IMG/VR virus record: IMGVR_UViG_3300009285_001773
Location: 1 to 56,178 of that record
Strand: one strand, 5' to 3'
DNA length: 56,178 nt
From: a virus
The position numbers were made by a program, and so were the translations under genes. Of the stretch, positions 1 to 7,875 are shown piece by piece; position 1 is the stretch's first letter; each line of letters opens with the position of its first letter. The notes under the pieces are model-generated. The model had not been told where the DNA came from. It saw nothing but the letters and a program-made list of their open reading frames with translations, and did not search any database.

Positions 1-681
1 GCCTACATGCTTCAGGCGACGATCAAGCACCTCCGCCTGCACGGGATCCCTTTCCACAATCCCTACAGGCCCGCGCAAGGAGCATGGAACCCCCTCGCCA
101 CCGGCAAGACCGCTGAGCGGATTCTGCAATGGCTCAAGCGCTGCCCGAAGTACAGCTCCGAGGGCGAGGCCATGTTGCACCTGTGGACGGCGGCACAGCT
201 CGCGGACTGGACCAAAGACCTGGGGGCGTCCTGCTTCGTTGCCCGGGGCAAGAAGCAGGAGCTGCTTGACCTGGCCAAGGACAAGGAACGAAAGAGCGAG
301 ATGGTGCAGGCCGAGGATTTCCTGTCTGCTGCGTGCCTGGCGTGGACCGACGCGGGAGACTTCAAAGCCTATGAGCAGGCCATCCTGGGCAATAAGCGCC
401 GGTCCTACGAGTTCCCTTTGGCCCTGGCCCGGCGCGACATCAAACTACTCACCACGAAGCCGCGCGTGGTGATCGGAACGGTCCACAGCGTCAAGGGCGC
501 GGAGGCGGCGAGCGTCTACCTCGCGCCCGACCTCAGTCTGGCCGGCTACGATCAGTGGTCCAGGCGGGGCACACCCCAGCATGACGACGTGCGGCGGGTG
601 TTTTACGTCGGGATGACACGGGCAAGGACGAAGCTCACGCTGCTGGGCGCAGGAACTAACCTGGCCGTTACGGGGATGTAA
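1..681 (+). CDS. UvrD/PcrA-like helicase, C-terminal part (5' truncated by window edge)
   Basis: The reading frame is open from base 1, so the start lies upstream of the window. The last 70 residues carry two superfamily 1 helicase signatures: a motif V-like GTVHSVKGAEA near residue 160 of the visible part and a motif VI-like RVFYVGMTRARTKL near residue 198. The Walker A/B half is missing only because of the window edge. By family, such proteins are ATP-dependent 3'-5' DNA helicases used in replication or repair. The next gene starts two bases after the stop. The family call is firm; the exact phage role is not known. Confidence 0.85.
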   Translation, partial: AYMLQATIKHLRLHGIPFHNPYRPAQGAWNPLATGKTAERILQWLKRCPKYSSEGEAMLHLWTAAQLADWTKDLGASCFVARGKKQELLDLAKDKERKSEMVQAEDFLSAACLAWTDAGDFKAYEQAILGNKRRSYEFPLALARRDIKLLTTKPRVVIGTVHSVKGAEAASVYLAPDLSLAGYDQWSRRGTPQHDDVRRVFYVGMTRARTKLTLLGAGTNLAVTGM

Positions 682-682
682 G

Positions 683-1183
683 ATGCCACCCCCTCCCCCC
701 ACCTCCTGCGCCGGCTGCGGCGCAACCGACGCCGTTGTCTATCTGGACACCAACGCCGGAGAGTTGGGGCACGCTCCGCACGGGCTGCTGTGCGGTGCCT
801 GCTGGAAGGCGTGGATGCGCGGCCGGCGATGGAAGCAGAACACCAGCCCCGCAGATGTTCGGCACGAGGACCTGTTGATCGCGTGGGAAGAGGCTGATGC
901 GATGGCAGGGGATAGCGGCTCCGCAGCGCCAGCCGCTCCAGGAGGGTCCGGTGCAAGCGGGGAGGCACAGGCAGACACCCGGCGGCTGACGACCGCTCCC
1001 AGGGGCGCAGCGCCTCGTACCGTGCGCGTAGGCGACCTGTTCTCTGCGCGGGACATCCCCGTCCACGCGCTGCGCAAGCGCTGCTCCTGCGGCAGCGCGG
1101 AGGGCTACCGCGTGCAGAACGAGGAGTTTTGCGCGGGGTGTCAGCGCGTCCTATCGCGGAGCAGCACACGCAAGCGCCATTAG
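683..1183 (+). CDS. Cys-rich putative zinc-binding protein
   Basis: 166 residues. The N-terminus has CAGCG followed about 30 residues later by CGACW, a probable four-cysteine zinc site. A second cluster near the C-terminus (CSCGS then CAGC) could form another zinc knuckle. The middle (roughly residues 70-115) is a low-complexity Ala/Gly/Ser/Pro linker. The start lies two bases after the helicase stop, so the genes are probably co-transcribed. I recognise no family. A nucleic-acid-binding role is plausible from the zinc knuckles and context but is inference. Confidence 0.6.
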   Translation: MPPPPPTSCAGCGATDAVVYLDTNAGELGHAPHGLLCGACWKAWMRGRRWKQNTSPADVRHEDLLIAWEEADAMAGDSGSAAPAAPGGSGASGEAQADTRRLTTAPRGAAPRTVRVGDLFSARDIPVHALRKRCSCGSAEGYRVQNEEFCAGCQRVLSRSSTRKRH

Positions 1184-1241
1184 GAGACGGAACTTTTCTG
1201 TGTAACTTTGAAATCATGATTTTTGGGCCTATATAGGTAAG

Positions 1242-1255
1242 TGAACGGACGTTCA
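1242..1255. promoter_or_regulatory. Inverted-repeat operator, LexA-box-like (GAAC-N4-GTTC)
   Basis: The sequence TGAACGGACGTTCA is an inverted repeat of 6-base arms around GA. It fits the GAAC-N4-GTTC core of the LexA box known from Bacillus-type bacteria. It lies in the only long gap between the helicase side and the packaging genes. A single site can occur by chance, and the host's LexA specificity is unknown. Confidence 0.3.
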
Positions 1256-1513
1256 GTGTTGATGTGCAAATATATTAAAACACTGTAGATAGTTGGTGGA
1301 GTCTGGCGCGACATCGCGTGAAAACCTGGCCCTGTACTGCCATTTTACTGCCCAGAACAGCCGCCAGGCCGCTCCATGAGCCCCCACTGCGCGCCCCAGG
1401 CCTGCCCGGCCGCCAGCGGTGGCACTCTGCCCTTGCCAGGGCCGTTGGACGCAGCACGGGGCGCGTGGGGGCTTGGCGGTATCGCGCGAAAGGGTAACCG
1501 CCTCGTCCGGGGC

Positions 1514-1542
1514 TTGACACGGGCAGGGCGAGGGGTGCAAGG
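1514..1542 (+). promoter_or_regulatory. Sigma70-like promoter for the packaging operon
   Basis: A perfect -35 TTGACA (1514-1519) is followed after 17 bases by a weak -10 (GCAAGG, 1537-1542). The latter ends 7 bases before ATG 1550, the same geometry as several stronger promoters in this genome. The poor -10 lowers confidence. Confidence 0.4.
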
Positions 1543-1549
1543 TTGAAGC

Positions 1550-2011
1550 ATGCCAGGTGGTCTCATGAACCCGCCAGGGGGTAGACCTACAAAGCTCACG
1601 CCGGAAGTGGAGGCGGTGTTTGTCGATACGCTGCGCAAGGGGCTCCCCTGGAGACTCGCCTGCTGGAAGGTGGGCATCTCAGAACAGACGCTATACAACT
1701 GGCGCAACAAAGGCAAAACAGACCTAGCGAATGAAGAAAGCACGGACGCTGCCAGGTTTTTTGAGGCTTGCACGCGAGCGGCGACAGAATGGGCTGAGCG
1801 CCAGTGGGCAGAGGCGACGGACGCGCCAGACGGCAAGACGGCACAGCCGCACCAGTGGGGATTGTGCGTGCGATTCCCATGGCTGAATCCGAAGTCCGGT
1901 ATTGAGATCAGCGGCCCGGACGGCGGGCCGATGTTGACGGGGCAGGTGAGCGCGGAGGACGCGGCGAAAGCGCTTGCTGCGCTGCTTGAGAAGCGCGACG
2001 AGCCTGCATAA
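1550..2011 (+). CDS. terS: Terminase small subunit
   Basis: 153 residues. The N-terminal third reads as a helix-turn-helix (GRPTKLTPEV, then KVGISEQTLYNWRNKGK), typical of phage terminase small subunits and related phBC6A51-like proteins that recognise the packaging site. The stop overlaps the terminase large subunit start (TAATG), which supports the role. ATG 1550 lies 7 bases after a possible -10 box. A second in-frame ATG at 1565 is preceded by the Shine-Dalgarno-like AGGTGG (1553-1558), so a 148-residue product is an equally good alternative. Confidence 0.8.
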   Translation: MPGGLMNPPGGRPTKLTPEVEAVFVDTLRKGLPWRLACWKVGISEQTLYNWRNKGKTDLANEESTDAARFFEACTRAATEWAERQWAEATDAPDGKTAQPHQWGLCVRFPWLNPKSGIEISGPDGGPMLTGQVSAEDAAKALAALLEKRDEPA

Positions 2012-3387
2012 TGCACCTACCCTCGGCGCTGCGCGAGCTGCCACGCGACAAGCGCGAGGCGATGCTCGCGAAACTCGGCGGGCCGGCGAGCGCGGCGCTT
2101 CGTGGGTCCTGGCGGTACTTCTGGGCCCGGCCGGAGCAGCTCGCGCCGGGAACACCGGGAGCAGCAGACGACCGCAGGGACTGGACTTATTGGATTTGCC
2201 TCAGCGGGAGAGGTTGGGGCAAAACGAAAGCTGGTGCCGAGTGGGTGTGCGAGCGTGCGAAGCAGCCGGGACAGCACATCGCGCTAGTGGCCGCAACAGC
2301 AGACGATGCGCGCAAAACCATGCTCTCCTCGGGCATCGAGTGGAGCGAGGGAGCGAGCGGTATCCTTGCTGTCTCGCCGCCCGACTTCCGACCCCTCTAT
2401 GAACCGAGCAAACGCACGGTGACCTGGCCGAACGGCACAGTTGCGACGCTCTACACGGCGGCCGAGCCTGACAGGCTTAGAGGGCCGCAGCACCACGCAT
2501 TTTGGGCTGATGAGGTGGCCGCCTGGGCGCGCTGTCAGGACGCATGGGACATGCTGTTGTTCGGCTTGCGACTCGGTTCACATCCGCAGGGGTGCGTCAC
2601 CACAACACCGCGGCCCATCCCGCTGCTCAAGAACCTACTCAAGGACCCGCGCACAGTGATCAGCCGCGGTAAGACGCGAGACAATGCGGCGAACCTAGCG
2701 CCGGACTTTCTGCATACCATCGTGAGCCGCTACGAGGGCACACGCCTGGGGCGGCAGGAGCTTGAGGGCATCATGCTGGAGGACGTTCCGGGGGCGTTGT
2801 GGCGTCCCGAGATGATCGAGGCCACCCGCTTGCAGATCGCGCCGCAGATGCAAAGAGTTGTCGTTGCGATCGACCCGGCGGTGTCCTCCAGCGAGACCTC
2901 GGACGAGACCGGCATCGTGGTGGCTGGCATCGCCAATTGCCGTTGCAAGGGACCGCCGGAGCTGCACGGGTTCATCCTCGCCGACGAGTCGGGCAAGTAC
3001 AGCCCGAATGAATGGGCCCAGAAGGCGGTGGGCCTGTACCACCGCTGGCAGTGCGATAGGATCATCGCGGAGGTCAATAACGGGGGGGCTCTCGTCGAGG
3101 TCAACTTGCGCACCGTCGGCGCGAACTTGCCGTACAAGGCGATTCACGCCAGCCACGGCAAGCGGGCGCGCGCAGAGCCGGTGCTGGGCCTCTACGAGCA
3201 GCTAAAAATTCATCATGTAGGGGTGTTCCCCGCGCTAGAGGACCAGATGTGCGGGTGGGACGCGAGCGACAAAAACGCTAAAAGTCCAGATCGCATAGAT
3301 AGCATGGTTTACGCGATTTCCGAGATGTTGCTAGGCGTTCCGGTGGGCAAGGCGGAGGTGGGCCGCCTCAACCTGCTTGCGCGCTGA
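2011..3387 (+). CDS. terL: Terminase large subunit (packaging ATPase/nuclease)
   Basis: 458 residues, a usual TerL length. The ATPase domain has Walker A GRGWGKTKAG (residues 66-75), Walker B FWADEVA (164-170, catalytic Glu168) and a coupling TTTP motif near 200. The RNase H-like nuclease domain begins with VVVAIDPAVSS near 280 and ends with DRIDSMVYA, which carries the late metal-binding Asp. The protein pumps DNA into the prohead and cuts concatemers at the portal. It overlaps terS by one base and is followed by the portal gene, the standard order. Confidence 0.96.
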   Translation: MHLPSALRELPRDKREAMLAKLGGPASAALRGSWRYFWARPEQLAPGTPGAADDRRDWTYWICLSGRGWGKTKAGAEWVCERAKQPGQHIALVAATADDARKTMLSSGIEWSEGASGILAVSPPDFRPLYEPSKRTVTWPNGTVATLYTAAEPDRLRGPQHHAFWADEVAAWARCQDAWDMLLFGLRLGSHPQGCVTTTPRPIPLLKNLLKDPRTVISRGKTRDNAANLAPDFLHTIVSRYEGTRLGRQELEGIMLEDVPGALWRPEMIEATRLQIAPQMQRVVVAIDPAVSSSETSDETGIVVAGIANCRCKGPPELHGFILADESGKYSPNEWAQKAVGLYHRWQCDRIIAEVNNGGALVEVNLRTVGANLPYKAIHASHGKRARAEPVLGLYEQLKIHHVGVFPALEDQMCGWDASDKNAKSPDRIDSMVYAISEMLLGVPVGKAEVGRLNLLAR

Positions 3388-3428
3388 CAGGTTGCGCGAG
3401 TAGGATTGCAGGCGCGAGAGGTGAGCAT

Positions 3429-5111
3429 GTGAGCAGCGGAACCCAATACGACCCCGGAGCAGGGCGAGCCGCTGCCGGCGGGATGGCGGACAGCCTCTTC
3501 AAGAATTCTCCGGCCGCCCGCGACATGAACGAGGCGATGGGCCGGGTGAAGGCGCTGGGAATGAGCCCGCGCCAGCTCGAACTCAACCGCCGCTGGAGCT
3601 ACTACACCGCGACGCAGTACGACAACCGCCGCCTCAACTGGAACGGACGCGAGCGGGCCGACCCCATCGATCACGAGGCCATCGCCAGCGCGGGGTTTCT
3701 GCCGCCCGGGTACTACGACGCGGGCGAGTCGATGCCCATCGAGTTCCGCCGGCCGACGGTCGCGTATCACCTCGTGCGAGTGATCGTAAATCGTTTTACC
3801 TCGCTGCTGTTTTCCGAGTCGCAGAGCCCGAGGCTGCACGTCGACGGCGACCAGGACACGGAGGACTTCGTGTCGGCGATGATCGAGAGCGCCGGTCTTT
3901 GGCCGGCGATGATCATGGCGCGCACCCACGGCGGGGCGACGGGCACGTCGTGCATCGGGTTTCAGTTCCTCGCGGGCAAGCCGGTTGTCGAGGTGCACGA
4001 CCCGCGCTGGATCATCCCGGTGTTCGAGGACCGCGCGACGTGGCGGCTCAAGTCCATCGAGATCAAATATCAATATCCGGTCGAGCGGATGGACCGAGAG
4101 ACGGGGGAGTGGGAGGAGGTAATGTACTGGTATCGCCGGATCATCGACGACACCAGCGACACACTGTTTCGAGGTATTCCCGTCGGCGACGGGACCATGC
4201 CGCTGTTCTGGCCCGAGGAGCGGGCGGTGGTGCACGGCCTCGGGTTCTGCCCGGTGGTCTGGATTCAGAACATTCCCGTGCAGGACGACGCGGACGGCGA
4301 GCCAGACGTGTGGGGCATTTACGAACTGGTCGAGGGCATCGACGCGCAGCTCAGCCAGTGTCACAAGGGGACGCTGGCCAACGCCGACCCGACGCTGCTC
4401 ATCAAGACCGCCTCGGAGTTGGGCAGCCTGCGCAAGGGCAGCGAGAACGCGATCAAGCTGCCGGGGCCTGGGGACGATGCGCGGTACATGGAGATCGGCG
4501 GGGCGGGGCTCAAGATGGCGCTGGACCTCGCCGGCCAGCTTCGCAGCTACGCGCTCGAGGTGGCTCAGTGCGTGCTGGATCACCCGGACACCGCGTCGAG
4601 GACTGCGACGGAGATCGAGCGGGTGTATTCGTCGATGCTCAGCAAGGCCGACATCATGCGGGAGCAGTACGGTCAGCGCGGGGTTCGGGTGCTGGTGGAG
4701 ATGATGATCGCGGCGGCGCGAAAGCTGTCCATGCCCAGGGCAGAGGCGGGCGGCATCGTGCGAGGGGAGATCAAGCTGCCCATGAAGATAGTGAGGCACG
4801 ATGACGGGATCATTGAGCAGGTGCCGCACCGCCTGGGCAACGGCGGGACGGTGCAACTCAAGTGGGGACCCTACTTTGCGCCGAGCGTTTCCGACGCTCA
4901 GGCAGCAGCGGCTGCGGCGGGGGCTGCGAAGGGCGCGGGGATTCTCGGAGACGAGGAGGCGGCGAAGTACATCGCACCGTTCTTCAAGGTCGAGGATGCG
5001 CAGGCGATGATCGGGCGCATCCGGGAGCAGGCAGCTACGCAGGAGGCGGCGCTGATGGCGAGCATGGGCGGCGGCGGGTTCGGCGGCGCTCCCGCGCTGC
5101 CGGAGGAGTAG
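3429..5111 (+). CDS. Phage portal protein
   Basis: 560 residues, starting at GTG 3429 just after GAGGTGA. Length, position after TerL, and blocks such as FRRPTVAYHLVRVIVNRF (near 100), EVHDPRWIIPVF (near 180) and the helical region around TATEIERVYSSMLSKAD (near 395) fit a dodecameric portal with clip, wing and stem regions. The C-terminal 80 residues are Ala/Gly-rich. It forms the DNA gate at one capsid vertex and docks TerL. The portal call rests on context and length more than on one diagnostic motif. Confidence 0.88.
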   Translation: MSSGTQYDPGAGRAAAGGMADSLFKNSPAARDMNEAMGRVKALGMSPRQLELNRRWSYYTATQYDNRRLNWNGRERADPIDHEAIASAGFLPPGYYDAGESMPIEFRRPTVAYHLVRVIVNRFTSLLFSESQSPRLHVDGDQDTEDFVSAMIESAGLWPAMIMARTHGGATGTSCIGFQFLAGKPVVEVHDPRWIIPVFEDRATWRLKSIEIKYQYPVERMDRETGEWEEVMYWYRRIIDDTSDTLFRGIPVGDGTMPLFWPEERAVVHGLGFCPVVWIQNIPVQDDADGEPDVWGIYELVEGIDAQLSQCHKGTLANADPTLLIKTASELGSLRKGSENAIKLPGPGDDARYMEIGGAGLKMALDLAGQLRSYALEVAQCVLDHPDTASRTATEIERVYSSMLSKADIMREQYGQRGVRVLVEMMIAAARKLSMPRAEAGGIVRGEIKLPMKIVRHDDGIIEQVPHRLGNGGTVQLKWGPYFAPSVSDAQAAAAAAGAAKGAGILGDEEAAKYIAPFFKVEDAQAMIGRIREQAATQEAALMASMGGGGFGGAPALPEE

Positions 5112-5115
5112 GCCG

Positions 5116-5577
5116 TTGCGGCTCGCTGTGGACTTCGACGGCGTGGTGGTCGAGCAGGACCGCCCCTACGGCGACGTCACGACGCCGCTGCGGTTCGTGC
5201 CCGACGCGAAGGCCGGTCTGTACTGGCTCAAGCGGGCGGGGCACGTCCTGCTGCTGTGGTCGGGGAGGTCGAGCCCGGCGCTGCTCAAGGACCCGGAGCT
5301 TGACCCGTTGGTGCGGGTCGGTGTGGTCCGTGCGAACCGGCGCGAGTGGGAGCGCATGCGCCCCGTGCACCAGGCGCGCTACGACCAGATGGTCGCGTTC
5401 GTCGGGCGGGAGTTGCCCGGCGTGTTCGACGCCATCGACGACGGAGCGGGCGGCAAGCCCAACGTGGACCTTTTCATCGATGATAAATGCCTGCGGTTCG
5501 GCCGCGGGATGCACGCGGCGGGCTGGCGCGAGCTGGCGCACTGGTACGGCGACCCACGCCGGAAGGACGCAGCATGA
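5116..5577 (+). CDS. HAD-superfamily phosphatase-like protein
   Basis: 153 residues from TTG 5116. The N-terminus LAVDFDGVVVEQD is HAD motif I (DxD), with the nucleophile Asp at about residue 6. LLLWSGRSS near 48 is motif II (Ser/Thr). NVDLFIDDKCLR near 118 provides the acidic motif IV pair. This small cap-less form is common in phages and resembles the phosphatase half of polynucleotide kinases, so a nucleotide or nucleic-acid-end phosphatase activity is plausible. It sits between the portal and a Cys-containing small protein and overlaps the latter (ATGA). Confidence 0.75.
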   Translation: MRLAVDFDGVVVEQDRPYGDVTTPLRFVPDAKAGLYWLKRAGHVLLLWSGRSSPALLKDPELDPLVRVGVVRANRREWERMRPVHQARYDQMVAFVGRELPGVFDAIDDGAGGKPNVDLFIDDKCLRFGRGMHAAGWRELAHWYGDPRRKDAA

Positions 5578-5924
5578 GAGGCACAGGAAAGACCGCGGAG
5601 CAGCTCCACTACGAACTGGCGTCGAAGCCGTGCACGGTCTGCCGGAAGCCCGGCAAGATCCGCATTCGCACGCTGGCGCAGCTCGCCGAGGTGATCAAGC
5701 AGGCGCCGGAGATCGTAGCGGCTGCGGCGGCCGGGTGCGAGGGTGGCATGGTGCCGACCATCCCGACGAAGTACGGGCCGATGGTCTGTCTTACCGAGGT
5801 GTGGGCCTGCGAGCGCTGCCAGAAGGACGCGGAGAAGGCGTCGGCGAAGCATCCGAGCTGGGTGATCGTCGAAGTAAATTATGGGCCAGGACCAGATAAA
5901 CTCCAAATCCAAGTTCCAAGATAA
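5574..5924 (+). CDS. Small CxxC protein whose 3' end was remodelled by a GIY-YIG insertion
   Basis: 116 residues. ATG 5574 overlaps the HAD gene stop (ATGA). It carries CTVCRKPGK near residue 17 and CERCQK near 80, a likely split zinc ribbon. The function is unknown. The last 18 codons (from about 5870) switch abruptly to AT-rich codons and end in a tail reading LQIQVPR. The GIY-YIG gene just downstream ends in PQVQVPS in GC-rich codons. I infer that the downstream copy is the original 3' end of this gene and that the mobile element supplied a recoded replacement tail. Confidence 0.6.
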   Translation: MRGTGKTAEQLHYELASKPCTVCRKPGKIRIRTLAQLAEVIKQAPEIVAAAAAGCEGGMVPTIPTKYGPMVCLTEVWACERCQKDAEKASAKHPSWVIVEVNYGPGPDKLQIQVPR

Positions 5925-5930
5925 AATTAC

Positions 5931-6554
5931 ATGTCGAAATATATTATATATGCGCTTCAAGATCCGCTTACCGGGGAAATACGATATGTCGGGAAAAGTT
6001 CTACTGGTGTAGCAAGAGTTGCAAGACCGCATGCTGCACATTGTAGAGCATGGAAAGAAAGACTGAAGAGATTTGGAATCTCTCCGATTGTAATTATATT
6101 ACAAAGATTTTATAAAACCGACGATACCGATATAAATGTGATATTGAACGGTTGTGAAATTTATTGGATATCGGAGATGCGGTTGCGTGGTTGCCCTTTG
6201 ACGAACTTGACGAGCGGCGGCGACGGATCGCCGAATCTGGATTCAAGTGTTCGTTTGTCCATGTCACGCAAAAGAACTGGTAGAAAACACTCTGCTGAGA
6301 CCAGACTTAAAATGTCAATTTCTCATCTAGGAAAAAAACATAACTGGAATTTGTCAGGAGACGATCACTGGACAAGAAGAAAACCGGAAAGATTGGCAAG
6401 GAAAATACCAATTGATGTCGTTCAGGAAATATGTCGAAAATATTTAATGGGTGGAATTACGCAACGACAGATTGCTTCGGTATATGGAGTTAATCATAGA
6501 AGTATCGGAAGCCTGCTTAAACGATATTCCCCGCAGGTGCAGGTGCCGTCTTGA
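5931..6554 (+). CDS. GIY-YIG homing endonuclease
   Basis: 207 residues, strikingly AT-rich against its neighbours. The GIY-YIG fold is seen as YIIYAL (4-9) and IRYVGKS (17-23), an Arg/His stretch near 30-37, the catalytic Glu in NGCEIYW (Glu76) and NLTSGGDG (92-99). A NUMOD3-like DNA-binding segment follows (RTGRKHSAETRLKMS, near 115-130), and a helix-turn-helix ends the protein (QRQIASVYGVNHRSIGSLL). Such proteins nick or cut cognate alleles lacking the insert. No strong ribosome-binding site is visible. Its last residues appear to be borrowed from the gene it invaded. Confidence 0.9.
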   Translation: MSKYIIYALQDPLTGEIRYVGKSSTGVARVARPHAAHCRAWKERLKRFGISPIVIILQRFYKTDDTDINVILNGCEIYWISEMRLRGCPLTNLTSGGDGSPNLDSSVRLSMSRKRTGRKHSAETRLKMSISHLGKKHNWNLSGDDHWTRRKPERLARKIPIDVVQEICRKYLMGGITQRQIASVYGVNHRSIGSLLKRYSPQVQVPS

Positions 6555-6601
6555 TTTTCGGGCGGGATCACGCCTCAATGGTGGTGAGGAGGATGCACAC
6601 C

Positions 6602-7300
6602 ATGAGACTGCTTCTTGCCGTTGTTTCGTTGCTGGCCGCGTGCACCGACGGGCCGGTGGGGATGGACTCAGCCGCTGTTGCTGGCGACCTGGGCGTTGAT
6701 GCTCACCGGGTCGGCGAGGCGCGCATGGACGTGTCAGGCGAGGCGCGGCGGGATGTCACCTCGGTGCCGGACGCACCCCCCGTGGTTCATCCCGACTCTG
6801 CGATTGCGCCCACGTCCATCGGCAGCATGCAGTACAAGTATTACCAGAACGGAATGCCGTACATCGGCCAGAACGGCGGGCCTGCGATGACCTGCGCTTG
6901 CGTCATCCAGCGCAGTGCGAGCGTGGGCGCAATCTCCGTGGCCTGCGCCTCGCCGCTGCCTCCGGCGAACGAGCAGTGCGCACCTCAGAAGGGCGCAGGG
7001 TGGGGCATCTGGTTCCCTGGGTTGCCCGTCACCTCGGGCGCGGTGAAGTTCACACAAGGGCTGGCGGTGGCGAAGCTCTGGGGCGCATGGGGGAACCAGG
7101 CGGGAAACCCGGTGCCGTTTTCCGGCGACTATGCGATCCTCGTCGAGAGCCCGTATCACCCCACGTCTGGACTGATCGCCGTCGCGGCCGGCAAGCTCTC
7201 GCTCACAGCCCAGGTGATGCTGAGGAGTCAGGCCCACCCGGACAAGGCAGTGGCGGTCAACGTGACGCTGACCGACGCGCCGGTAACGGACGTGCCGTGA
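6602..7300 (+). CDS. Predicted lipoprotein
   Basis: 232 residues. I chose ATG 6602 because it gives a short lipoprotein signal (MRLLLAVVSLLAAC) with a lipobox LAAC and lies 9 bases after AGGAGG. After the cysteine comes a disordered Asp/Ala/Val-rich stretch, then a domain with a paired-cysteine block (CACVI, CAS, CAPQ) and an aromatic/Gly-rich middle (GAGWGIWFPGLP). The function is unknown. Phage lipoproteins can act in superinfection exclusion, and this position among head genes suggests a moron, but that is inference. Confidence 0.65.
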   Translation: MRLLLAVVSLLAACTDGPVGMDSAAVAGDLGVDAHRVGEARMDVSGEARRDVTSVPDAPPVVHPDSAIAPTSIGSMQYKYYQNGMPYIGQNGGPAMTCACVIQRSASVGAISVACASPLPPANEQCAPQKGAGWGIWFPGLPVTSGAVKFTQGLAVAKLWGAWGNQAGNPVPFSGDYAILVESPYHPTSGLIAVAAGKLSLTAQVMLRSQAHPDKAVAVNVTLTDAPVTDVP

Positions 7301-7307
7301 GGGAAAT

Positions 7308-7709
7308 ATGAGCGAGCTTGCCCAGCGCATCGCCAAGGTGGACCGCGAACGGAAGTCGGAGTCCATGCCGGTCGAGGAGCGCAACGCTCTGCGCAAGACC
7401 CGCGAGGAGGCGAAGGCGGCGGGGGCGACTCTGGCGACCGACGGGGAGGGAGGGATCCCCGCTTCGCAAGCCTTGGGGGTTTTCAGGCGATGTGAGTGGA
7501 AATGCATGAGATGCTCTGGACAGAAAAACCTGTCGCTGCACCACAAGGCCCACCTCGATAATCCGTCGAAGAAGATGAGGCGGCTTGGTCGCCGTGTCGA
7601 GAAGGACGACCCAAGGGGACTCGTGGCGATTTGCGAAGATTGCCACGACTCGATCCACAATGCCGACCGTGCGAACGTCGAGGGCAACGATGCCAGCGCT
7701 GAAGAATGA
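7308..7709 (+). CDS. HNH nuclease-like protein
   Basis: 133 residues. A basic helical N-terminus leads into a compact HNH/zinc-finger core: CMRC (66-69), LSLHHKAH (76-82, with the catalytic-type His pair 78-79), and AICEDCHDSIH (107-117). CxxC plus CxxCH with a distal His is the usual beta-beta-alpha metal fold. HNH proteins beside terminase genes can assist packaging cleavage; alternatively this is a free-standing homing enzyme. ATG 7308 has the weak leader GAGGGAAAT. Confidence 0.75.
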   Translation: MSELAQRIAKVDRERKSESMPVEERNALRKTREEAKAAGATLATDGEGGIPASQALGVFRRCEWKCMRCSGQKNLSLHHKAHLDNPSKKMRRLGRRVEKDDPRGLVAICEDCHDSIHNADRANVEGNDASAEE

Positions 7710-7872
7710 CCTCCAAGATCGTCCGCAGGACCAGCATGTGATGCCGTGCTACGGGCGCGAGCATTTAACATCAACGGCCTGCCCGTGCCTGCCCGTGCAG
7801 ATTGAGGTTGCGTCTGGCGCGTGGGAGGGTCCGACCGGCGCGAGGATTTTTGTTCATCACGAGGACAACTAG
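7690..7872 (+). CDS. Small hypothetical protein
   Basis: 60 residues from ATG 7690, with GAGGG 6 bases upstream, overlapping the HNH gene end by 20 bases in another frame. The C-terminal half (residues about 36-60) is conserved-looking, with alternating hydrophobics. I see no known motif. The frame stays open to the base before the next gene (GTG 7876), which fits the compact gene spacing here. Confidence 0.45.
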   Translation: MPALKNDLQDRPQDQHVMPCYGREHLTSTACPCLPVQIEVASGAWEGPTGARIFVHHEDN

Positions 7873-7875
7873 CCC

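Larger units (their letters stand above)
1184..1549. other. Intergenic regulatory region before the packaging genes
   Basis: About 366 bases with no convincing reading frame. The first part is AT-richer than its surroundings. It contains the perfect palindrome CCTATATAGG (1228-1237), a GAAC-N4-GTTC operator-like site (1242-1255) and the repeated string ACTGCC around 1337-1352. A promoter-like TTGACA (1514-1519) lies at its 3' end. It probably separates early (helicase side) from late (packaging) transcription. Confidence 0.5.

Noticed and set aside
3309-4856. A 515-codon minus-strand open frame opposite the portal gene
   Set aside because: Typical antisense shadow in GC-rich DNA; no ribosome-binding site or motif.
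5341-5577. Second gene in other frames over the HAD-like gene (antisense frames 5035-5541 and 5379-6041)
   Set aside because: They are antisense shadows; the HAD motifs and overlap with the next gene fix the true frame.
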